Both the position numbers and the translations under genes were made by a program. 64,000 bases of DNA from Anaerolineae bacterium (GTDB lineage: Bacteria > Chloroflexota > Anaerolineae > Anaerolineales > Anaerolineaceae). The stretch's first letter is position 1. Every line of letters begins with the position of its first letter. The notes beneath the pieces are model-generated. The model did no database searches. It was not told the origin of the DNA and saw only the letters and a program-made list of their open reading frames with translations. Shown one piece after another: positions 52,435 to 59,735 of the stretch. Location of the stretch: assembly GCA_013178095.1 (NCBI GenBank), contig JABLXK010000013.1, forward strand, positions 1 through 64,000, read 5' to 3'.

Positions 52435-52517
52435 AAAAGCTGACCACCATCCTCATTTTCGCGCTGTTCATCCTGAGCGCTGCCGCACCCGCCGCTTCCA
52501 TCGGCATCGGTAAATAG
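52431..52517 (+). CDS. 28-residue signal-peptide-like micro-gene, copy 1
   Basis: The peptide begins MKKLTTILIF, has a hydrophobic core and ends SAAAPAASIGIGK, with signal-peptidase I-type A-x-A sites that would release a 6-7-residue tail (SIGIGK or ASIGIGK). AGGAG lies 7 bases upstream within a conserved CAGGAGATTTGAA leader. Same protein as copies 2-4; all base differences are synonymous. Function unknown. Confidence 0.8.
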   Translation: MKKLTTILIFALFILSAAAPAASIGIGK

Positions 52518-52537
52518 TTGAAATAAGGAGATTTGAA

Positions 52538-52624
52538 ATGAAAAAGCTGACTACCATCCTCATTTTTGCGCTGTTCATTCTGAGCGCTGCCGCGCCCGCC
52601 GCTTCCATCGGCATCGGTAAATAG
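52538..52624 (+). CDS. 28-residue signal-peptide-like micro-gene, copy 2
   Basis: Identical protein to copy 1. It differs from copy 1 at codons 5, 11, 14 and 19 (Thr, Phe, Ile, Ala), all synonymous. Ribosome binding site AAGGAG. Confidence 0.8.
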   Translation: MKKLTTILIFALFILSAAAPAASIGIGK

Positions 52625-52644
52625 TTGAAACAAGGAGATTTGAA

Positions 52645-52731
52645 ATGAAAAAGCTGACCACCATCCTCATCTTCGCGCTGTTCATCCTGAGCGCTGCTGC
52701 GCCCGCCGCTTCCATCGGCATCGGCAAATAA
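52645..52731 (+). CDS. 28-residue signal-peptide-like micro-gene, copy 3
   Basis: Identical protein to copy 1; synonymous changes in Ile, Ala and Gly codons and TAA in place of TAG as the stop. Leader AAGGAGATTTGAA as in copy 2. Confidence 0.8.
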   Translation: MKKLTTILIFALFILSAAAPAASIGIGK

Positions 52732-52752
52732 CCTCTTTGAGGAGAAGAAAAA

Positions 52753-53001
52753 ATGTTGAAACAATTCCCATCAAAATCCGCCCATCAGGAACGATCAACT
52801 AGCTCCGAGTATAGCCGTATTCTTTCGGCAGCCGTGATCAACAGCAAATTCCGCGACATGCTGCTATCCGACCCGGTAAAAGCCATTTCCTGCGGGTATA
52901 GCGGCGAGCAATTCGATTTGGATCATGAGGACAAATCGCGCCTGGCAACCATCCACGCGACCTCGTTGGCTGAATTTGCCGCCCAGTTATCTCGTATTTA
53001 G
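52753..53001 (+). CDS. Os1348-like (NHLP-type) small protein, 82 residues
   Basis: Sequence pattern: SRILSAAVINSKFRDMLLSD (residues about 22-41), PVKAISCGYSGEQFDL, and ATIHATSLAEFAAQLSRI. This fits the Os1348/franean-type NHLP clan (leader-like proteins of some RiPP precursors) by its FRxxLLxxP, AI..GY.GE and SLxEFAxxL elements. It has no core peptide after the leader and no maturase gene nearby. GAGGAGAAGAAAAA precedes ATG 52753. It separates copy 3 and copy 4 of the micro-gene. Confidence 0.65.
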   Translation: MLKQFPSKSAHQERSTSSEYSRILSAAVINSKFRDMLLSDPVKAISCGYSGEQFDLDHEDKSRLATIHATSLAEFAAQLSRI

Positions 53002-53024
53002 ATATTGCATTCAGGAGATTTGAA

Positions 53025-53111
53025 ATGAAAAAGCTGACCACCATCCTCATTTTCGCGCTGTTCATCTTGAGCGCCGCCGCGCCTGCCGCTTCCATCGGCA
53101 TCGGCAAATAA
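53025..53111 (+). CDS. 28-residue signal-peptide-like micro-gene, copy 4
   Basis: Identical protein to copy 1; synonymous Leu, Ala and Pro codon differences. Its AGGAGATTTGAA leader matches the others, but it is 293 bases downstream of copy 3. Confidence 0.8.
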   Translation: MKKLTTILIFALFILSAAAPAASIGIGK

Positions 53112-53152
53112 CGGCAGGATTAAGCGAATTTAAAAGCGAATCAGTCAGGTTC

Positions 53153-53181
53153 TTACCCATTCTTAGGCATGGGTAATGCCT
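53153..53181 (+). promoter_or_regulatory. Mutually exclusive hairpins after micro-gene copy 4
   Basis: TTACCCAT (53153-53160) pairs with ATGGGTAA (53169-53176), or AGGCAT (53165-53170) with ATGCCT (53176-53181); both cannot form together. It could be a terminator/antiterminator switch; a T-rich stretch follows. Confidence 0.35.
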
Positions 53182-53252
53182 GTTTCTTTCGTGCTTGATG
53201 TCAGATCGATTAGCATTGCCGCACAGATTACGATTTTCTGACTGGGATAACC

Positions 53253-53870
53253 ATGGAGAACTCTAAGACTAAAGATATACAAACGATCCTGGTAACCAAC
53301 ACGCGTTCGTTCACGGATGGAAGTTCCATCGCTGCCGATCTGGCGACCTTGATCAGCCAGAACGATAAACGGGTGGCGTTGATCGATGCCGATCCGCGAC
53401 GCCCGGTGATCCACACGCTTTTCAATATCCCCAACCGGGTCGGCCTGGTGGATATTCTTCAGGATACCCGGCCGCCGTTATCCGTAATGCACGCTTTGCA
53501 CGAAAACAAGTTGTTTATATTGCCCAGCGGAAAGCTGCCCAAGGAGAATAGTGATTTTCTCGGCTCTCCCAGGATGGGCCAATTACTGCAATTCCTGAAA
53601 GATCGGTTCGACAAGATCATCATTCACGGCCCGCCTTTCTTTTATACCGAAACCTCTTCTTTAGCGGCTCAAGTCGATGGCGTGATTCTCTTGATCCACC
53701 CCGGGTATAACAAGGATGAAACATCGCGGGCGATCATCGAGAAATTCCAGAAAACCGGCGCCACGATCATCGGGATTGTCATGCGCAACCAACCGAAGAA
53801 TCAAGTCAATCAAAAAGCCTTCATCGATCGCCTGCTTTCCTACGATAGGCGCTCGCGTTTGAATATTTAG
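53253..53870 (+). CDS. Degenerate BY-kinase/CpsD-like P-loop protein
   Basis: A 205-residue protein aligning with the cytoplasmic kinase domain of bacterial tyrosine kinases (Wzc/CapB-like): VTNTRSFTDGSSIAADLA, ALIDADPRRPVIHTLFNIPNRVGLVDIL (Walker A' intact), and FDKIIIHGPPFF. By alignment the Walker A lysine is Gly and the Walker B aspartate is His, so it is probably not an active kinase or ATPase. No C-terminal Tyr cluster. It ends the small-peptide locus; function unknown. Confidence 0.75.
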   Translation: MENSKTKDIQTILVTNTRSFTDGSSIAADLATLISQNDKRVALIDADPRRPVIHTLFNIPNRVGLVDILQDTRPPLSVMHALHENKLFILPSGKLPKENSDFLGSPRMGQLLQFLKDRFDKIIIHGPPFFYTETSSLAAQVDGVILLIHPGYNKDETSRAIIEKFQKTGATIIGIVMRNQPKNQVNQKAFIDRLLSYDRRSRLNI

Positions 53871-53895
53871 CAATTCTATCCAATAAAAATATAAT

Positions 53896-53921
53896 GAACC
53901 CTAGAACCGGGGTTCTTTTTT
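53896..53921 (+). terminator. Terminator after the degenerate P-loop gene
   Basis: Stem GAACCC/GGGTTC followed by six T, 25 bases after the stop. Confidence 0.85.
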
Positions 53922-53979
53922 ATCTTAAAACGTCGGTATTTCCATATATACTCATTAAAACTAAACAGGGAGCGTGGTC

Positions 53980-55128
53980 ATGGAGCAAATCGACATTCAG
54001 GCAGGATTGGCGAAAATAAAATCCATCGTCGAGCCCTGGCATGCGGCGCTGCAGAACCCTCCCGCAGCCCAAGAGACCGTGTTGAAAAACCTGGTTGAAA
54101 TCTACAGCCAAACCGGCTACGGGAAGGAACATCACGCAGGCGAGGTTGGCTCAGCGGCTGATTACCGCCGTGCTTTTCCCGTGCAAACCTACGAAACGTA
54201 TCAGCCCATGATCGCCAGGGTGATGGCCGGTGAAACTTCCTTATTATTGAACGAAGAACCGGCAGGTTGGGCTATCACGCGCGGGACCACCAAAGGCGAG
54301 ATGAAGTTTATCCCCATGACGCCCACCGATCTGCAAATGCGCGTTTCCGCCGGCCGGGCAGTGGCTAATTACGCGCTGGCAGAGCGCCGCTTCGATATTT
54401 TCAATGGTGTGAATTTAAATCTCAATTTCCCGTCCAAAATCGGCACAATCACAGCCGGCAATCGCGAGCTGGATTACGGGTACAGCTCCGGGATCTATAC
54501 CAAATACGTTTCCACGCACACACCGGTCCAATCGCTGCCCACCCAGGATGACATCGATGCGCTGGGTGGAGGGAAGACCCTGCGCGATTGGGAACAGCGC
54601 TTCGAACTGGCTTATGCACAATGCCGTGATCGCAACGTCACGCTGGTGGGAGGCGTCGCGCCCACCGCCCTGCAATTCGCCCGCTTCCTGCATCGCAAGC
54701 ACCGCACCTATCCAAAAAAGTTATGGCAGGTGATCGTAATGACGCTCGGCAGCGTCCCCGGGATTAATACCCGCCTGGCTGAACCGCTGCGGGCGCTTTA
54801 TGGGAACGTAGCCATCCGCGAGATTTACGGCGCCACCGAAGGCATGTTCGGCCAGCAACTGGATGAGCGCCGTGCCTGGTCGCCCAATTACGACCTTTTC
54901 TATTTCGAAGTGGAAACATCCTCCGGCATCAAAGCCCTGCATGAAATGCAGCCCGGCGAACTGGGCAGCCTGATCGTCTCCACCCCCATCCTCGCCCGTT
55001 ACAAGATTGGCGATTTGATCCTGGCTTTTCAACCGCCTTACTTCCGCTGCATCGGGCGCGAGAATTGGTTGACCCCGCTCAAGTACGGCTGGTATGAACT
55101 GGCAACACTGAATTTTGGACGGCTGTGA
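53980..55128 (+). CDS. GH3-like acyl-adenylating protein, short form
   Basis: The 382-residue product resembles the GH3 auxin-responsive family (acyl-adenylate-forming enzymes): the nucleotide-binding TRGTTKGEMKFIPMT (about residues 103-117), TLGSVPGINTRLAEPLRALYG, the IYGATEGMFGQQ motif and YKIGDLILAF. It ends soon after this last hinge region, without the C-terminal lid domain of the usual 500-600-residue enzymes. ATG 53980 follows GGGAGC. Monocistronic. Confidence 0.75.
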   Translation: MEQIDIQAGLAKIKSIVEPWHAALQNPPAAQETVLKNLVEIYSQTGYGKEHHAGEVGSAADYRRAFPVQTYETYQPMIARVMAGETSLLLNEEPAGWAITRGTTKGEMKFIPMTPTDLQMRVSAGRAVANYALAERRFDIFNGVNLNLNFPSKIGTITAGNRELDYGYSSGIYTKYVSTHTPVQSLPTQDDIDALGGGKTLRDWEQRFELAYAQCRDRNVTLVGGVAPTALQFARFLHRKHRTYPKKLWQVIVMTLGSVPGINTRLAEPLRALYGNVAIREIYGATEGMFGQQLDERRAWSPNYDLFYFEVETSSGIKALHEMQPGELGSLIVSTPILARYKIGDLILAFQPPYFRCIGRENWLTPLKYGWYELATLNFGRL

Positions 55129-55137
55129 TAAATAAAA

Positions 55138-55191
55138 ACCGTACGCATTTTAATACCTGCTTTAACTATGCGCAGGCATTTCGCGTACGGT
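55138..55191. terminator. Long hairpin between convergent genes
   Basis: ACCGTACGC pairs with GCGTACGGT and inside it CCTGC with GCAGG, an interrupted long stem between the GH3-like and membrane-protein genes. Confidence 0.6.
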
Positions 55192-55233
55192 CTTGAAAGT
55201 TCCTAAAAGCTAATGGGTTTGAAATAATCCAGC

Positions 55234-55692
55234 TTACGAACGTTTCCTCCCCAGCCCGGAAATCAAGACGTTGATGCCAACCGCGATCAGGATCAGCGGC
55301 CAAAGATAAGACCAACTCATCCATCCGCCCAGGCCGATCCCGATCAGGATCGCCGCGCCGATGAAATTCCCGCCGACGTTATGCCGGTATTCCGGCAGGA
55401 TCAAACGGGCGCATGCTTCCAGCAGAATTATCCCGCCTGCTCCCAGCGCGATCAGGTTCCAGACGCCGAAGTTGCGCAGGTCCTGCAGCGAATGGAAAAT
55501 CCAGCGGGTATCCACCGACCAGCCCATGTCCGCAAACCAGCCGGTATTGGAAGCCAGGAAAACCAAACCCGCCCAGATCAGGATCAGCGCCCAGGCGACC
55601 GAGCTCAACAGATCATTTTCTTCGGTCTTTTCATCGTGTTTGAGTACTTCTTTTTCATCTTTTTCTTCGATCTTTTTTTCTTCGTCAGCCAT
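55234..55692 (-). CDS. Small membrane protein with charged N-terminal tail (paralogue 1)
   Basis: A 152-residue protein: ~32 highly charged residues (Lys/Glu/Asp, EKKIEEKDEKEVLKHDEK), then four hydrophobic segments with LIWAGLVFLASNTGWF and GAGGIILLEACARLI. The hydrophobic C-terminus GVNVLISGL resembles LiaF/DUF5668-like helix pairs, but this is a weak resemblance. ATG 55692 follows AGGAGTT. Confidence 0.75.
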   Translation of the reverse strand: MADEEKKIEEKDEKEVLKHDEKTEENDLLSSVAWALILIWAGLVFLASNTGWFADMGWSVDTRWIFHSLQDLRNFGVWNLIALGAGGIILLEACARLILPEYRHNVGGNFIGAAILIGIGLGGWMSWSYLWPLILIAVGINVLISGLGRKRS

Positions 55693-55755
55693 CATAACTC
55701 CTATGAATTCGTTTGATCTTTTTCAAAAATAAGCCTGCGAGTTTTAATTTAAAAT

Positions 55756-56232
55756 CTACTGCCTGGTACGCAGCAATCCGCCCACCAGCACGCTGACACC
55801 CAGCAGGATGAGAATGAACGGCCAGATCAGATCCCACCCGAAGAAGTTGCCCAGGCCGATCCCGATGAATACCACTCCCAGAACCAGCGTACCGACCACG
55901 CGCCGTTTAATCGACGGCACCAGCAAACGGATGATTGCCTCTCCCAGCAGGATGATGCCGGCGCCCAGCATGATGATGCCCCAGATGGCCGGTTCGAACA
56001 TGACCATTTCCGCGGGGAGATACCGCGCGATGAAGCTGTGCGCGATGATCGTGTCCAACCAGCCGGTGTTGGCGGCCAGGAACACCAACCCCGCCCAGAT
56101 CAACATGGCTGCCCAGGTGATGCTGCTCAAGGCATCGCGCTCTTCGATCTTTTCGTCATGCTTGTGCAATTCTTTCTCATCTTTTTCGTCGAATTGTTTC
56201 TCGTCATTTTTATCGGTAAGTTTGTCCGCCAT
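55756..56232 (-). CDS. Small membrane protein with charged N-terminal tail (paralogue 2)
   Basis: A 158-residue paralogue of the preceding gene: charged tail (DKNDEKQFDEKDEKELHKHDEK), LIWAGLVFLAANTGWL and GAGIILLGEAIIRLL. AGGAGG before the ATG. The two genes form a tandem duplicate with the same LIWAGLVFLA(A/S)NTGW motif, transcribed in the same direction. Function unknown. Confidence 0.75.
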   Translation of the reverse strand: MADKLTDKNDEKQFDEKDEKELHKHDEKIEERDALSSITWAAMLIWAGLVFLAANTGWLDTIIAHSFIARYLPAEMVMFEPAIWGIIMLGAGIILLGEAIIRLLVPSIKRRVVGTLVLGVVFIGIGLGNFFGWDLIWPFILILLGVSVLVGGLLRTRQ

Positions 56233-56335
56233 TCGAACCTCCTGATTTCACTTGATTACACCATCTATACGTACGAATTGATTATAGGGTTTTTCAGGGA
56301 GCAAGCCAACTGTACGAGAACAACCGGCGAAACGG

Positions 56336-57460
56336 CTATTTGAGGTATTTTGAGAAAAAAGCCACGCTTTGAGCGATCAGGCGCGTATCCCCGCTGTTCT
56401 GAAATGTATGCGGCTGTCCGGGATAATAGACGCATTCCGTCTCGATTCCCAGTTCAGTCAGGCGGCTGCACAAATCGCGCGACCATTCCACCGGCACCAC
56501 GCTATCGGATTCGCCATGCTGGATGCTGACCGGCGCCTGAATACGCTCCAGGAAATAGATCGGGGATATCTTCTCAAGAGCTTGTTCCGGAAAGCGCAGC
56601 TTCTTGTTCCCGCGGCCGTCATCGTCGAAATGGTTGAGGTTCAGGTTTTCATCCGCGCTGACGGAAGCATATAACATAGCCGCGTCGATATCCGGATCGA
56701 CCTCCAGCATGCGCAGCACAATCCCACCGCCCATGCTGTGGCCCCACACTCCAACCTTACCCGCATCGGCTTTTTCCAAAATGCCGGCCTGCCCGGCCTG
56801 GCTGCGTACCAGACTGAGTAGATTCAACGCGTCCAGCGTGTCGCCGATACCCAGCAGATTGCCGCCGCCTTCCGAGGGGGCGTATCCGCGCAGGTTGGGA
56901 TGTACCACAATGAATCCGTTTTCGGTCAGCGCATCGGCATAGCGCGTGGAGTAATCCAGCGTGGCATAATCTTCCGGCGTCACATGTCCATGCAGCATCA
57001 GAATCACCGGGAAAGGCCCCGTTCCGCGCGGGATGTTGATAAAACCGTACAAATCCAGGCCTTCACTGCGGTACTTAAATAATTTACGGGTGAAGCTGCC
57101 GGCAGAATTTAAGTTGCCCTCATCCTGGATCACGCCGCCGCCATAATTGCGCCCCGCCAGCGTATCGATGTAATAATCTTCAAATGGGTCGCTGGTAGGC
57201 GATGGCGTTTGGGTGAGCGTGGGGACGGGGGTGGGCGTGCGGGTGGCGGACACCCGGCGGGTTGGCGTCAGGCTGGGGATCGGCGTGGGAATAAACGTGG
57301 CTGTAACCGTGGGGGTCTGCGTGATCACACTGGTCTGCACTTGCGGTTGGGGTAATTCGCGGTTCTCGGCTGCGGCTGGAGTCGGTGTTAGGCAGCCTGA
57401 AAAAAGGAAACTCAACGTTGAAAAGGCGAGGATGATCGGAAAAACTGCTTTGCCGTTCAT
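56336..57460 (-). CDS. Lipoprotein alpha/beta hydrolase with a Pro/Thr-rich linker
   Basis: A 374-residue exported lipoprotein: signal with lipobox LFSGC (Cys at about residue 23), a low-complexity Thr/Pro-rich linker to about residue 90, then a prolyl-oligopeptidase-like hydrolase. Catalytic elbow GHSMGGG, acid in GESDSVVP and His in GQPHTF. Probably a surface-anchored peptidase or esterase. ATG 57460 follows GAGGTT. Monocistronic. Confidence 0.88.
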   Translation of the reverse strand: MNGKAVFPIILAFSTLSFLFSGCLTPTPAAAENRELPQPQVQTSVITQTPTVTATFIPTPIPSLTPTRRVSATRTPTPVPTLTQTPSPTSDPFEDYYIDTLAGRNYGGGVIQDEGNLNSAGSFTRKLFKYRSEGLDLYGFINIPRGTGPFPVILMLHGHVTPEDYATLDYSTRYADALTENGFIVVHPNLRGYAPSEGGGNLLGIGDTLDALNLLSLVRSQAGQAGILEKADAGKVGVWGHSMGGGIVLRMLEVDPDIDAAMLYASVSADENLNLNHFDDDGRGNKKLRFPEQALEKISPIYFLERIQAPVSIQHGESDSVVPVEWSRDLCSRLTELGIETECVYYPGQPHTFQNSGDTRLIAQSVAFFSKYLK

Positions 57461-57490
57461 AACCTCAGAAACTCAACCGAAAACAAGAAT

Positions 57491-59683
57491 TCATCCACCT
57501 TCTGAAAGCGCTTCATGATCGACTTCCCGGATGGTGAAGTATTGACCGTTGAATGTATACACTTTCAATCCTTCTCCCGTTTCTTCGGCACTCTTCAACT
57601 GCCGGATGATAAACCCGCGCGGGTTGGTCATGCTCCCCAGCGGATCGACCCCGTCAGTCAGGATTTCGGTATTATCAATGCCACGCACGCGCAGCCCATT
57701 GTAGATTTCCGCTTCGTCCTGCGACGTATGCTCTGCCGGCAGGAACACGCTGATCTTACCGCCGCTCTGGTCTTTCAGGTTGCTTTCAGGCAGCAGGTCC
57801 GCGATCTGCCCGGATAACCAGGGGTAGGTCTGGTAGTCCATCAATGAGTGGTAGTAAGCCGGGTATCCGCTCAGATAATACACCGCCATCCCGGCAACAA
57901 ACACCGGCAGCAGATACTTTCTTTTTTCGGTCAACAGCAGGAAAATCTCGACGCCATACAACAAAGCCACCATCAGGAAGAAATACGGGCCAAGAATTTC
58001 GGTCAGAAATCCGTCCACCGATCCCAGGGCTTTCATGAAATATTCGTCTACCGGGAAGATCGCTCCCTGGATCAATACCGCATTGGCTAGGACGATCAAA
58101 AGGAATGGGAAAATGCCGGTCCAAATAATGAATTTCGCTTTAGATTTCACGCGTTTGCGGTCGAAATGGCGCATGACGATCATGGCAATCAGAATGTAGA
58201 GCACTGAAAAGACAATCAGGTAGCGGCCCATGATCTTGGAGGGCATTTCGCGGTTGTAATACGCGCGCCAGGAATGGCGCGTGACGGCAACATAAAAACC
58301 GGCCATGAGCGCCAGCATTTCAAAAACCAGCCGCCCCAATCCCTCCCGCCAGCGTCGCAAATCAATCTGCGTAACGGTTGCCAGCAGCAGGTTGAGCACC
58401 GGAGCGGAGACCAGGATGTAATAGCAGACGTAAAGCAGCGCCCAGAGCAGCAGGCGCGGGAGCGTGAGCGCGGCCGGGTCAGTTTTGGCGGCCACGCCGA
58501 AACCCAGGATCAGCTTCAACTCCACGCCCTCAGCCAGCCCGGCAATCAGCCAGGGGCTGTAGGCTGCCAGCATGGCCAGGGTCAGCAACACCGCGTGCTG
58601 GATCTTTTTCCAGCCGGGTCTAAAAAGCGACCCCTCGCCTTCGAACGGTTTGATCCACCAGGCCAACATGAAAAACGGGATGGCAGCCAGGCTGATGTAG
58701 CGCGTCAGGTACAGCACCGCCAGCATGGCGCCGTTGAGCATGTCCCACTGCAGCCGCATGCGCCGGTTGCGCGGCGCTGTCAGGGTGATATATACCGCCC
58801 AAATAAAGAGCGGGAAATACAGGTTTTCGCTGAGAATGCGGCGAGGATAAACCAGGTGGTAAGGGATCAGACAGGTCAACAACACGGCGATCAGGCTGTG
58901 CTTGCGATCGAGAAACTGGCGGGCGATGAAATAAGCCGGGAAAATGATGCTCGAGGACAGCACCACGTTGATGAATTTAATGCCTTCAAAAATGAATTCT
59001 CTAAATACCAGAGCCGGCATGATGGCCAACGGATAGAGGGGCGGATAATGATGCGATTGCGCCACTGAAAAAAAGCCGCGATAAAAAGACTCGGCCATAT
59101 CGAAGTAAGTCATCTCATCCCCGCGCCCCAGCGGGCCATACGAGGTGGAGGTGACCAGCGCCAATTTCACCAGGATGAAAAGCAGGTAAACGCCGAACAA
59201 AGCCGGCAGCTCCGCCAGGTCTTGGGAAACCCCGCTTTGGTCGCCCTGCCGCATGAAATGCGCGCAATACCATACCGCGGCCATAAACGCGCTCTGGATG
59301 CCGAGCAGCGCCAGCCATACCAGGACAGGTTCCAAGCGTTCATAAACCAGCTTGAGGTCGCCAAACCAGTTCGTTTGGCGGGTCAGCAGGAAATACAGGA
59401 CGGCTGCCAGGAAAACGCCGCCCAGGAAAATCAACCCAATATTTTCTTCATGATCGAGGAGTGCTTCGGCCCGGCGATGAATGCGGCTGTCCGCGCGCTG
59501 CGAACGGTACGCCAGCCAGGCGAAGACCATGCTGACCGCGAAGACCGCCGCTACCAGTAACAGGCGTGAAAGTGAGAGATTGAAAACCACGCCCGCGCCC
59601 GGCTCAGAACCCACCAGCGCCAGGTAAACCGCCAGCAAGGCTGCCTGCAGCGCATTGAAGATGAAGTAAAGGGTGATCATCAT
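57491..59683 (-). CDS. GT39-like membrane glycosyltransferase
   Basis: A 730-residue integral membrane protein of the dolichyl-phosphate-mannose/ArnT (GT-C) type: GDEMTYFDMAESFYRGFF (catalytic Asp in a loop), HYPPLYPLAIMPALV, and a row of 10 or more helices. The C-terminal 120 residues are extracytoplasmic. It probably transfers a sugar from a lipid-linked donor. The start is uncertain, as no good Shine-Dalgarno is seen; two ATGs (59683 and 59680) are adjacent. Confidence 0.85.
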   Translation of the reverse strand: MMITLYFIFNALQAALLAVYLALVGSEPGAGVVFNLSLSRLLLVAAVFAVSMVFAWLAYRSQRADSRIHRRAEALLDHEENIGLIFLGGVFLAAVLYFLLTRQTNWFGDLKLVYERLEPVLVWLALLGIQSAFMAAVWYCAHFMRQGDQSGVSQDLAELPALFGVYLLFILVKLALVTSTSYGPLGRGDEMTYFDMAESFYRGFFSVAQSHHYPPLYPLAIMPALVFREFIFEGIKFINVVLSSSIIFPAYFIARQFLDRKHSLIAVLLTCLIPYHLVYPRRILSENLYFPLFIWAVYITLTAPRNRRMRLQWDMLNGAMLAVLYLTRYISLAAIPFFMLAWWIKPFEGEGSLFRPGWKKIQHAVLLTLAMLAAYSPWLIAGLAEGVELKLILGFGVAAKTDPAALTLPRLLLWALLYVCYYILVSAPVLNLLLATVTQIDLRRWREGLGRLVFEMLALMAGFYVAVTRHSWRAYYNREMPSKIMGRYLIVFSVLYILIAMIVMRHFDRKRVKSKAKFIIWTGIFPFLLIVLANAVLIQGAIFPVDEYFMKALGSVDGFLTEILGPYFFLMVALLYGVEIFLLLTEKRKYLLPVFVAGMAVYYLSGYPAYYHSLMDYQTYPWLSGQIADLLPESNLKDQSGGKISVFLPAEHTSQDEAEIYNGLRVRGIDNTEILTDGVDPLGSMTNPRGFIIRQLKSAEETGEGLKVYTFNGQYFTIREVDHEALSEGG

Positions 59684-59735
59684 ATGAATGTGATTTTACC
59701 GCAACCGCAGCGCGGCGCTTCCTGGCAAGGCCGCA

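Larger units (their letters stand above)
52431..52731 (+). repeat. Tandem 107-base repeat encoding the micro-peptide (copies 1-3)
   Basis: Three consecutive units start at 52431, 52538 and 52645, each with an 87-base reading frame. A 20-base spacer with the ribosome binding site AAGGAGATTTGAA joins them. A fourth, detached copy starts at 53025 after the Os1348-like gene, with its own AGGAGATTTGAA. Confidence 0.9.

Noticed and set aside
52379-52764. Minus-strand frames across the tandem repeats
   Set aside because: They are repetitive shadows of the micro-genes, without start signals; the plus-strand frames show synonymous-only variation.
52431-53111. CRISPR array
   Set aside because: The repeated units are 107 bases, nearly identical throughout and coding; there are no short repeats separated by unique spacers.
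58274-59068. A 264-codon plus-strand frame
   Set aside because: Antisense to the GT39-like gene; composition (His/Gln/Arg-rich) is that of a shadow frame.
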